Part shown: positions 6,421 through 12,952 of the stretch, piece by piece | Layout: every line of letters starts with the position of its first letter | Numbering within the stretch: the first letter of the stretch is position 1 | Origin: Chitinophaga pinensis | GTDB lineage: Bacteria > Bacteroidota > Bacteroidia > SXHM01 | Direction of reading: 5' to 3' | Assembly (NCBI GenBank): GCA_945889235.1 | Contig: CAMDBK010000055.1 | Span: forward strand, 1 to 12,952 | DNA: 12,952 nucleotides | Notes under the pieces: generated by a model | Told to the model about the DNA's origin: nothing | Databases searched by the model: none | Seen by the model: only the letters and a program-made list of their open reading frames with translations | Made by a program: the position numbers and the translations under genes

Positions 6421-6441
6421 CCTCTCCCCACAGGGGAGAGG
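6421..6441. repeat. Perfect intergenic hairpin, family F
   Basis: CCTCTCCCC (6421-6429) and GGGGAGAGG (6433-6441) form a perfect 9-bp GC-rich stem with an ACA loop, 16 bp after the lipoprotein stop. The downstream side is A-rich rather than T-rich on the plus strand, so it is not a standard intrinsic terminator. It could still stabilise the 3' end of the sigma-module transcript. The rest of the 210-bp gap (to 6614) holds a family C copy and AT-rich DNA with no TAnnTTTG box. Confidence 0.65.
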
Positions 6442-6468
6442 AGCAGAGAGCAAAAAAACTAACTAAAA

Positions 6469-6494
6469 CTTTGCGCTCTTTGCGCCTTTGCGAG
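6469..6494. repeat. Intergenic repeat, family C copy
   Basis: Three CTTTGCG-type units in a row (CTTTGCG, CTCTTTGCG, CCTTTGCGAG). The final CTTTGCGAG is identical to the right arm of the copy that encodes part of the lipoprotein signal peptide at 5281-5326. No left arm is present, so this is a partial or tandem form. Confidence 0.65.
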
Positions 6495-6614
6495 ATAAAA
6501 AAATGTAATACCCAACCTTAACCCAAAACCAAACGTGTATATCACCGAAACCAAATCTTAACTAATCATAAAAATCATAATAATCAGCGTTCCATCACCT
6601 AAATCCAAAATAAA

Positions 6615-9563
6615 ATGAAACACCTCTTCTCAACCCTCGCCCTTATCTGCACACTGTCATATTCTACCACAGCCTGCGTAGGAGAATTTACTTTCAGCAT
6701 TCAGGATAACGTAGTCATGTTTAACGGAATGTCAGACACTCCCGGAGTTACTTACTTTTGGGATTTTGGTGACGGTACTGTCGGAACAGGGCAAAACCCT
6801 ACCCATACCTATGCGGTTTACCCCGAACATTACAGCGTTCTTTTAACTATTAATAATACCAGCGGATGCCATGATGATTATGTGAATCTGATTAATATCC
6901 AAAGCGGGCCGGGCAGCAATTGCGAAGGTTCATTTACGTATGTTGTAGAAAATAACGTAGTGGCTTTTACCGGGCATTCAAGCTACGAGGAAGTTCAGTA
7001 TTACTGGTTTTTTGGTGATGGCTCAAATGCTGCAACCGGGCAAAATCAGACACATACCTATGATAATGTAACTGAAACTTATGAAGTGTGTTTGATAGTA
7101 GTTAATGGTAACGTGGGCTGCCAGGATACCATTTGCCAACCTGTGCACATTGAAAGCACTCCTGCTTGTGAAGCATCCTTTACCTACACAATAAACAACA
7201 ATACCGTTACATTTGAATCGGGTCCTACACAACCTAACGAATATTATCACTGGACATTTGGAGACGGAAGCGATGGGGCAGGAACCAACGTTACTCACAC
7301 CTATGACCTATACCCCGAACACTATAATGTTTGTGCAATTTTTCTTAATACCATTACCGGTTGCTCCGATACAGTCTGCCAGAATATTTACATTCAAAAC
7401 GGACCTCCCGAATGCGAAGCTTCTTTTACTTATACCATCACCGGAACCGAAGTTCATTTTCACGGTGAATCAAATGTTCCCGGGGTAACTTATAATTGGA
7501 ACTTTGGTGACCAGAGCGATGCCAATGGTGAAAACGTGGTGCATAACTATGACCTTTCGCCCGAGCATTATACAGTATGCTTAATAATTACAAACACCAG
7601 CGGTTGCGAAGCTTATATCTGCGACACCATCTTTATTGAAAGCACAACACCGGAAGAATGTCATGCTTCGTTTACTTACAGCATCAGCGGAAACGAGGTG
7701 CATTTTGATGGCGCATCCAATATTCCGGGTGTATATTATTACTGGAGTTTTGGTGACGGAACCACCGGTGGAGGCGAAAACCCTGTTCACAATTATACCC
7801 TTTCGCCAGAGCATTATAATGTTTGCCTCACTGTCTATAATAGTGAAGGCTGCCACAACACCTATTGCCAAACTATTTTTGTGGAAGGTAACCCAAACAC
7901 CAGCGACTGCGAGGCTTCATTCACCTACTTCATGGATGGAAACACAGTAGCTTTTCATGGAAGCTCATCTGTTCCGGGAGTTGATTACACCTGGAGCTTT
8001 GGTGATGGCACGGAAGGTTTTGGTGAGAACAATGTTCACACCTTTATAAATTATCCTGAACACTATATCGTTTGCCTCACTATTCACAACAGCAGCGGCT
8101 GCGAAAGTCATTATTGCCAAACCATTTATGTGCAAAGCAGCGGAGGAAGCGGAAGTGAATGTGAAGCTTCATTCACGTATGAAGTAACTGACAATACCGT
8201 TCATTTCTCCGGACACTCCAATCAGGATAATGTGGATTTCGGATGGTCATTTGGTGATGGAAGCACCGGAACAGGACAGAACCCTACACATACTTATGAG
8301 CATTTCCCTGAACATTATAATGTATGCCTGTATATCTGGAACAATGCTACCGGCTGCCACGATACTATTTGTCAGACCGTGTATGTACAGCATGGAGCAC
8401 CGGCTACCTGCAGCGCTGAATTCACTTATACCATTACAGGTAATGAAGTTCATTTCCACGGACCTTCAAATGCTGACGGAACACACTATCAGTGGAGTTT
8501 TGGTGATGGCCATGCCACCGATATGCATAACCCGAACCATGCTTATACTTTGTTCCCTGAACATTATGAAGTGTGCTTAACGGTTAGCAATACTGCCAAT
8601 GGTTGCAGCGAAGAATCCTGCCAGACTATTTTTATTGAAGAAGAAAACGGCCCCGACCATTTTGAACTTTCCGGAACTATTTACACCGGTCAGAACTATG
8701 CCGATGCCGGTTATGTATTGCTTATACAATATGATGCAAATACAGGAATGTTGATTGCTGTTCAAACGGTGGGTATTGGCGCAAACGGGCATTATGTGTT
8801 CCATGCCCCTGCCGGAAATTATTTCCTGAAAGCCGCGCTGTCACCTACTTCGGCTGTTTACGACCATTTCCTGCCAACTTATTTTGAGCACGAGTTGTTC
8901 TGGTATAATGCAGATGTAATTAGCCTTACTTCAAACCTGAACAGAAACATCCACATGATAGAGGGCAATAACCCGGGTGGTCCGGGCTTTATTGGCGGAC
9001 TTGTAACCGAAGGTGCTAACAAAACAGAAGGCCCCGGTGACCCGGTTGCTGATGTTCAGGTGATGTTGCTTAACATGAATGACGAACCGCTGCAATGCAC
9101 TTACAGCAATGCTTTCGGTGAATTCTCATTCAGCAATGTGGCCTATGGAACTTACCAGGTGTATGGTGAAGTGTATAACCTTACCACTATCCCTGCTATT
9201 GTTGTTGTTGACGGAACAACACCAAGTATTACCAATATCAATCTGCTTGTAACTTCACGCGAAGTAACTATTGGTGTAAATGAAGTAGCAGTGATTAATG
9301 AAACTTCTGTCGGGCAGGTTTTCCCAAATCCGTTTAAAGGTGATGCAGCGGTGAATATCAGTTTGCAGAAAGAAGCGCGCCTGAGCATTCGTCTTTTTGA
9401 TATTGCGGGAAGACAAGTGTATGCCGACATCATGAATTTCGGTTCAGGTGTGCAGCAAATCAATTTGCCGGTAGCGGCTTTAAGTGCAGGAATTTACAGC
9501 CTGACATTGTCTGATGAAAAATCAAATTCAATGGTGACGCGGAAATTAGTGAAGACAGAATAA
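6615..9563 (+). CDS. Secreted multi-PKD adhesin-like protein with T9SS C-terminal sorting domain
   Basis: 982 residues. The N-terminal 20 residues (MKHLFSTLALICTLSYSTTA) are a Sec signal peptide. Eight PKD-type immunoglobulin-like domains of 82-84 residues follow without gaps at about 21-102, 103-184, 185-266, 267-348, 349-431, 432-515, 516-598 and 599-682; most carry W(S/D/T)FGDG and YPEHYNVCL-type motifs. Residues 683-790 and about 800-880 resemble carboxypeptidase-regulatory-like beta-sandwiches (VADVQVMLLN, NAFGEFSFSNVAYGTYQV). Residues 902-982, beginning VFPNPF and including LFDIAGRQVY and LSAGIYSLTL, are a type A T9SS sorting domain, removed at export. Export to the surface or medium and a role in adhesion or glycan/protein binding are inferred; no catalytic domain is visible. 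It follows the sigma module by 210 bp and has no consensus primary promoter. A terminator follows it. Confidence 0.93.
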   Translation: MKHLFSTLALICTLSYSTTACVGEFTFSIQDNVVMFNGMSDTPGVTYFWDFGDGTVGTGQNPTHTYAVYPEHYSVLLTINNTSGCHDDYVNLINIQSGPGSNCEGSFTYVVENNVVAFTGHSSYEEVQYYWFFGDGSNAATGQNQTHTYDNVTETYEVCLIVVNGNVGCQDTICQPVHIESTPACEASFTYTINNNTVTFESGPTQPNEYYHWTFGDGSDGAGTNVTHTYDLYPEHYNVCAIFLNTITGCSDTVCQNIYIQNGPPECEASFTYTITGTEVHFHGESNVPGVTYNWNFGDQSDANGENVVHNYDLSPEHYTVCLIITNTSGCEAYICDTIFIESTTPEECHASFTYSISGNEVHFDGASNIPGVYYYWSFGDGTTGGGENPVHNYTLSPEHYNVCLTVYNSEGCHNTYCQTIFVEGNPNTSDCEASFTYFMDGNTVAFHGSSSVPGVDYTWSFGDGTEGFGENNVHTFINYPEHYIVCLTIHNSSGCESHYCQTIYVQSSGGSGSECEASFTYEVTDNTVHFSGHSNQDNVDFGWSFGDGSTGTGQNPTHTYEHFPEHYNVCLYIWNNATGCHDTICQTVYVQHGAPATCSAEFTYTITGNEVHFHGPSNADGTHYQWSFGDGHATDMHNPNHAYTLFPEHYEVCLTVSNTANGCSEESCQTIFIEEENGPDHFELSGTIYTGQNYADAGYVLLIQYDANTGMLIAVQTVGIGANGHYVFHAPAGNYFLKAALSPTSAVYDHFLPTYFEHELFWYNADVISLTSNLNRNIHMIEGNNPGGPGFIGGLVTEGANKTEGPGDPVADVQVMLLNMNDEPLQCTYSNAFGEFSFSNVAYGTYQVYGEVYNLTTIPAIVVVDGTTPSITNINLLVTSREVTIGVNEVAVINETSVGQVFPNPFKGDAAVNISLQKEARLSIRLFDIAGRQVYADIMNFGSGVQQINLPVAALSAGIYSLTLSDEKSNSMVTRKLVKTE
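6675..8660 (+). repeat. Array of eight tandem PKD-domain-encoding units (about 249 bp each)
   Basis: Each unit starts at a Cys codon (C-x-A-S-F-T-Y) and encodes one PKD domain. Units 2-8 carry four cysteines in fixed places: the first residue, the VC(L/A) strand, the GC turn and the final (I/Y/V/S)C(Q/D). Unit 1 has only the first and third, and unit 4 has FGDQSD in place of FGDGS. The array probably grew by duplication of one unit. Confidence 0.9.
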
Positions 9564-9586
9564 CAAGTTTCCTGTTTGTTGTGTTG

Positions 9587-9644
9587 ACCCCTGCCGGATG
9601 TCACCCTGAGCGTAGTCGAAGGGTTATTGAAGGCAGGGGTTTTT
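9587..9644 (+). terminator. Intrinsic terminator of the PKD/T9SS gene, with a repeat in its loop
   Basis: ACCCCTGCC (9587-9595) and GGCAGGGGT (9632-9640) form a perfect 9-bp GC-rich stem whose last base begins a run of five T (9640-9644). It starts 24 bp after the TAA. The loop is unusually long (36 nt) because it contains a family D repeat. There is no T-tract in the other direction, so it should act mainly on the plus-strand transcript. Confidence 0.75.
9600..9623. repeat. Dispersed repeat, family D, intergenic copy
   Basis: A 24-bp element starting GTCACCCTGAG and ending GTCGAAGGG. Its reverse complement matches the element after metG (12655-12677) except for the TAC/AA at its centre. CCCT/AGGG ends can pair. 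It sits wholly within the loop of the terminator. Confidence 0.8.
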
Positions 9645-9648
9645 GCTT

Positions 9649-10548
9649 TCAGAAGAGCAGGGATGATTTTGATTCATCCACACTCAGTTCCGCTTTTCTT
9701 CCAAGGTAAATAGCACAATTGTTATCAATATGTCCCACAGGAAAATTGAAACATACTGGGTAATTAAATTCTTTAACTGAATCTAAAATAATTTCTTCTG
9801 CCGTTTTTCCGAAAGGAACAGCATTGTCTTTCATATCAGTCATTCCGCCAATAACCAAACCTTTCAGTTTGTCTAATTTTCCCGCACGCTTCAACGCCAT
9901 CATGATGCGGTCAATGTGGTAGAGGTATTCGTCAATATCTTCAATGAAAAGTATTTTGCCTGCAGTATCAATATCCGAAACAGAACCAAGCAATGAATAA
10001 AGAATTGACAAATTTCCGCCAACTAAAACACCTTCCGCGTTTCCTTCCCTGTTTAATTCATGAGCAGGAAACCGATAGCTCAAAACATTTCCTTTTAACG
10101 ATTTGATAAGTGTTTTTGCTGCTTCACTTTCTCCGCCTAATTTCTGCAACTGCACAGGCATAATAGAGTGAATAGTTTCAATTCCAAAATTCTTTTCAAT
10201 ATGCGAATGCAAAACGGTAACATCGCTAAAGCCACAAATCCATTTCGGATTTTTTATGAATGTTGTGAAATCTAGTTTATCAATTATCCGTACCGTTCCA
10301 TAACCGCCACGCGCACAAAGAATAGCTTTGATTTCAGGATTATCCATCATCCATTGAAAATCCTCTGCGCGCTCATCGTCTGTTCCCGAAAACTGGTTCA
10401 GTTCTTTGAAAAGATTTTTACCAAATACAATTTCAAAGCCTTCTTTTTGAAAACACTCAACCGCAGGCTGTAATTCCTCGCGACTGATTTTTCGTGCCGT
10501 TGAAACAATCCCGATTTTGTCTCCGGGTTTTAAATAAGGTGGTGTCAT
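9649..10548 (-). CDS. ldcA: LD-carboxypeptidase, peptidase family S66 (LdcA-like)
   Basis: 299 residues. S66 enzymes cleave the L,D bond releasing the terminal D-Ala from murein tetrapeptides during cell-wall recycling, normally in the cytoplasm; no signal peptide is seen here. The N-terminus LKPGDKIGIVSTARK and the motif ARGGYGTVRIIDKLD (79-93) are typical. The catalytic triad can be placed as Ser108 in GFSDVT, Glu203 in LFIEDIDEY and His273 in FPVGHIDNN. The ATG at 10548 (MTPPYLKPGD) is chosen; the frame runs 34 codons further upstream, but that stretch is antisense to metG and lacks family resemblance. It is divergent from metG with 30 bp between start codons and convergent with the PKD gene. 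Family assignment is firm; exact substrate is not shown by the sequence. Confidence 0.92.
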   Translation of the reverse strand: MTPPYLKPGDKIGIVSTARKISREELQPAVECFQKEGFEIVFGKNLFKELNQFSGTDDERAEDFQWMMDNPEIKAILCARGGYGTVRIIDKLDFTTFIKNPKWICGFSDVTVLHSHIEKNFGIETIHSIMPVQLQKLGGESEAAKTLIKSLKGNVLSYRFPAHELNREGNAEGVLVGGNLSILYSLLGSVSDIDTAGKILFIEDIDEYLYHIDRIMMALKRAGKLDKLKGLVIGGMTDMKDNAVPFGKTAEEIILDSVKEFNYPVCFNFPVGHIDNNCAIYLGRKAELSVDESKSSLLF

Positions 10549-10552
10549 TTTA

Positions 10553-10560
10553 TATCTTTG
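10553..10560 (+). promoter_or_regulatory. Candidate -7 element of the metG promoter (TATCTTTG)
   Basis: TATCTTTG is an exact match to TAnnTTTG and identical to the gltX box. It lies 18 nt before the metG ATG, predicting a leader of about 12 nt. The corresponding -33 region falls inside the 5' end of ldcA coding DNA. On the opposite strand TTTCTTTG at 10578-10571 is a one-mismatch -7 candidate for ldcA. Confidence 0.55.
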
Positions 10561-10578
10561 CCTGCCGCAACAAAGAAA

Positions 10579-12648
10579 ATGAAAAACTTCAAACGCTACA
10601 CCGTTACTGCCGCTTTGCCTTATGCCAACGGACCTTTGCATATAGGGCATATAGCAGGTGCCTATTTACCTGCCGATATTTATGTCCGTTTTCTGCGCCT
10701 GCGCGAAAACGATGTTATTTTTATCTGCGGCTCTGATGAACACGGTGCGGCTATTACACTGAAAGCAAAAAAAGAAAACATAACTCCGCAACAGTTAGTG
10801 GACAAATATCACGAGCTGATGAAAAATGCCTTTGCGGATTTTGGAATTGAATTCAGCATTTATCACCGCACTTCCACTCCTTTGCATCACCAAACTGCTG
10901 CCGATTTCTTTTCGGTGATGCATAAAAAAGGAAAGTTTACGGAAGAAACCTCGGAACAATATTATGATGAAGAAAACAAGCTTTTTCTTGCCGACCGCTA
11001 TATAACAGGCACTTGCCCTAAATGCGGAAACGAGAGCGCTTATGGTGACCAATGCGAGAAATGCGGAAGCACATTAAGTCCAACAGATCTCATTAATCCT
11101 AAATCAGTATTAAGCGGAAAAACTCCGGTGATGAAAACAACATCGCATTGGTATTTGCCGCTTGGTGAACACGAAGCATGGCTGAAAGAATGGATAAATA
11201 AAGGAACGCTGGATGGAGTGGAACAACACAATCCTGCCGAGTGGAAAAATCAGGTGCTCGGTCAATGCAACTCATGGCTAGATGCAGGTTTGCAAAGCCG
11301 TGCGATGACACGCGATTTGGACTGGGGTGTAAAAGTTCCTTTGCCCAACGCGGAAGGAAAAGTGTTGTACGTTTGGCTGGATGCACCTATTGGTTATATC
11401 TCAGCGACCAAACAATGGGCAGCGGATAATAAAACAGATTGGGAAAAGTGGTGGAAAGATGAAGAAACAAAACTGCTCCATTTTGTAGGTAAAGACAATA
11501 TTGTTTTTCATGCCTTGATATTTCCGGTGATGCTGCGCTCGCACGGAGAATTTATTCTGGAGAATAATGTTCCCGCCAACGAGTTTTTAAATCTTGAAGG
11601 CGATAAAATTTCTACCTCGCGCAATCACGCAATTTGGCTGCATGAATACCTGCAGGACTTTCCGAACAGGCAGGATGAGCTGCGTTATGTGTTATGCTCC
11701 ATTGCACCCGAAAGCAAGGACAGCGAATTCACCTGGAAAGATTTTCAGGCAAGAAATAACAATGAGTTGGTTGCCATACTTGGCAATTTTGTAAATCGTT
11801 CAGTTGTACTAACGCATAAATATTTTGAAGGCAAAATTCCTGATGTAAAACCCGATACAAAATTTTTGCTCGGCATCAAAGATGCTTACGATAAAGTAGA
11901 ACAGAATATTGAGAAGTATAGATTCCGTGAGGCGTTGGCAGAAGCTATGAATGTGGCGCGTTCAGGTAATAAATACCTTGCAGATAATGAGCCCTGGAAA
12001 CTGATAAACACCGACAAAGAAAAAACTGCGGAGGTAATTCATACTTCACTTTTGGTTGCCGCACACCTCAGCATTTTATTAGAACCTTTCCTGCCGTTCA
12101 CAACAAAAAAGCTGCGCACCTTATTAGGAATTACAAAACCGGTTTCGTGGTTTTTTGAAGAAACACAATTGATGCACAGCGGACAGGAAATCGGTCAGCC
12201 ACTTCACCTGTTTACCAACATTGATGATGAAACTATTCAAAAGCAATTGGAGAAATTACACGCCATGAAACCGATAGCTACTGAGGTTGCTGCTGAACCG
12301 GCTGCCATAAAACCTTCCAAGCCGGAAATCACTTTTGAGGATTTTGCAAAATCTGACATTCGTATAGGAACAATTCTGGAAGCAGAAAAAATTCCGAAAG
12401 CTGATAAGCTTTTAAAATTATTAGTTGATACCGGCATTGATAAACGCACCGTTGTTTCAGGTATTGCAGCGTATTATAAACCTGAAGATATCATCGGGCA
12501 AAAAGTTTCTATTCTTGTCAACCTTGCTCCGCGTAAATTGCGCGGTATTGAATCCCAAGGGATGATTCTGATGGCAGAAGATGTGAACGGTAAACTTTGT
12601 TTTGTTCAGCCTTCGGAGAATATCACAAATGGGGGAGAAGTAAAATAA
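10579..12648 (+). CDS. metG: Methionyl-tRNA synthetase with C-terminal tRNA-binding domain
   Basis: 689 residues; charges initiator and elongator tRNA-Met. The catalytic start reads TVTAALPYANGPLHIGHIAG (HIGH at 21-24), then CGSDEHG. A zinc knuckle has Cys146, Cys149, Cys159 and Cys162 (CPKCG, then CEKCG), as in the E. coli-type enzyme. The KMSKS-equivalent is KISTSR at 343-348. After the helical anticodon-binding domain, residues about 584-689 form an EMAP-II/Trbp111-like OB-fold (FEDFAKSDIRIGTILEAEKI, ending in the NLAPRKLRGIESQGMIL region), which dimerises and binds tRNA in related enzymes. The ATG at 10579 is chosen; an in-frame TTG at 10558 overlaps the -7 box. Full length, no oddities. 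A family D repeat begins 6 bp after the stop. Confidence 0.97.
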   Translation: MKNFKRYTVTAALPYANGPLHIGHIAGAYLPADIYVRFLRLRENDVIFICGSDEHGAAITLKAKKENITPQQLVDKYHELMKNAFADFGIEFSIYHRTSTPLHHQTAADFFSVMHKKGKFTEETSEQYYDEENKLFLADRYITGTCPKCGNESAYGDQCEKCGSTLSPTDLINPKSVLSGKTPVMKTTSHWYLPLGEHEAWLKEWINKGTLDGVEQHNPAEWKNQVLGQCNSWLDAGLQSRAMTRDLDWGVKVPLPNAEGKVLYVWLDAPIGYISATKQWAADNKTDWEKWWKDEETKLLHFVGKDNIVFHALIFPVMLRSHGEFILENNVPANEFLNLEGDKISTSRNHAIWLHEYLQDFPNRQDELRYVLCSIAPESKDSEFTWKDFQARNNNELVAILGNFVNRSVVLTHKYFEGKIPDVKPDTKFLLGIKDAYDKVEQNIEKYRFREALAEAMNVARSGNKYLADNEPWKLINTDKEKTAEVIHTSLLVAAHLSILLEPFLPFTTKKLRTLLGITKPVSWFFEETQLMHSGQEIGQPLHLFTNIDDETIQKQLEKLHAMKPIATEVAAEPAAIKPSKPEITFEDFAKSDIRIGTILEAEKIPKADKLLKLLVDTGIDKRTVVSGIAAYYKPEDIIGQKVSILVNLAPRKLRGIESQGMILMAEDVNGKLCFVQPSENITNGGEVK

Positions 12649-12654
12649 TAGAAA

Positions 12655-12677
12655 CCCTTCGACAAGCTCAGGGTGAC
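12655..12677. repeat. Dispersed repeat, family D, between convergent metG and ABC ATPase genes
   Basis: A 23-bp element beginning CCCTTCGAC and ending GCTCAGGGTGAC, the reverse-complement form of the copy at 9600-9623 with one small central difference. ACCCT (12654-12658) and AGGGT (12670-12674) can pair. It occupies most of the 34-bp gap between the two stop codons; no T-tract follows. Confidence 0.75.
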
Positions 12678-12682
12678 GATAT

Positions 12683-12952
12683 TTACACCTTCAAAGCCCT
12701 CTTCGCCTCAATACTTGCCTGAATATCTTCCAGTCTTCCTTTAGGAATTGCACTGATGAGTTTCTGGGTGTATTCGGTTTGCGGATTATCGCAAATAGAA
12801 TCTGCATCGCCCATTTCTTCTACTTTTCCTTTGTTCATTACAACCATGCGGTCGCTCATGAATTTCACTACCGACAAATCGTGTGAGATGAAAATATAAG
12901 TGAAATGGAAATCGCGTTTTAATTCATTGAGCAAGTTGAGAACCTGAGCCTG
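12683..12952 (-). CDS. Oligopeptide/dipeptide-type ABC transporter ATP-binding protein, C-terminal fragment
   Basis: The frame is open to the right edge, so only the last 89 residues are present. The fragment begins QAQVLNLLNELKRDF, the stretch just after the Walker B/D-loop in this family, and includes the switch-histidine motif YIFISHDLSVVKFMSDR. The end, NPQTEYTQKLISAIP, is the oligopeptide/dipeptide transporter C-terminal signature (compare NPQHPYT in Opp/Dpp ATPases). It would energise peptide or related solute import at the inner membrane; some Bacteroidota members are tandem-ATPase fusions, which cannot be judged here. Walker A, signature motif and promoter lie outside the window. It converges on metG with 34 bp between stops. 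Confidence 0.9.
   Translation of the reverse strand, partial: QAQVLNLLNELKRDFHFTYIFISHDLSVVKFMSDRMVVMNKGKVEEMGDADSICDNPQTEYTQKLISAIPKGRLEDIQASIEAKRALKV

Noticed and set aside
6421..6441. The CCTCTCCCC/GGGGAGAGG hairpin as an intrinsic terminator
   Set aside because: Neither strand has a T-tract after the stem.
6615..6680. The 982-residue protein as a lipoprotein with Cys21 as the lipidated residue
   Set aside because: The preceding residues STTA do not make a good lipobox, Cys21 is the first conserved Cys of PKD unit 1, and a T9SS tail normally goes with a type I signal peptide.
10549..10650. Longer ldcA starting at 10650
   Set aside because: The extra 34 residues are antisense to metG and lack similarity to S66 enzymes, whose N-terminus begins near MTPPYLKPGD.

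Overview
The window looks like chromosomal DNA of a Bacteroidota (Bacteroidetes) bacterium, probably an environmental member. The sequence evidence is: start-proximal promoter octamers that match the Bacteroidota -7 consensus TAnnTTTG; a secreted multi-PKD protein ending in a type IX secretion (T9SS) sorting domain; a lipoprotein with an acidic surface-export-like stretch after its cysteine; and a sigma factor followed by a protein with the layout of the dual membrane-spanning anti-sigma (Dma) family. A finer placement is not supported.

Layout. 1-3176 (minus strand): gltX (Glu-tRNA synthetase) followed by its paralogue glnS (Gln-tRNA synthetase), whose 3' end runs off the left edge. 3349-6404 (plus strand): a compact module of an ECF-type sigma factor, a Dma-like anti-sigma/beta-barrel protein, and a PKD lipoprotein that begins on the base after the anti-sigma stop codon. 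6615-9563 (plus strand): a 982-residue secreted adhesin-like protein with eight PKD domains and a T9SS tail, ending in a hairpin terminator. 9649-10548 (minus strand): an LD-carboxypeptidase (LdcA/S66). 10579-12648 (plus strand): metG, divergent from ldcA with only 30 bp between start codons. 12683-12952 (minus strand): the C-terminal end of an oligopeptide-type ABC transporter ATPase, cut by the right edge. No non-coding stretch exceeds about 210 bp.

The most interesting part is 3349-6404. If the Dma reading is right, a beta-barrel in the outer membrane is physically tied to a cytoplasmic sigma-binding segment by one polypeptide that crosses both membranes, and the coupled lipoprotein is a candidate surface sensor or partner. 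The PKD/T9SS protein just downstream may be a companion or target gene.

A second theme is small hairpin-forming repeats. At least six families occur in 13 kb, mostly between genes. Three copies lie inside consecutive genes of the sigma module: in the sigma factor's C-terminal tail, in the periplasmic linker of the Dma-like protein, and across the signal peptide of the lipoprotein. A fourth sits in the loop of the terminator behind the PKD protein. The housekeeping genes (glnS, gltX, ldcA, metG, ABC ATPase) look ordinary.
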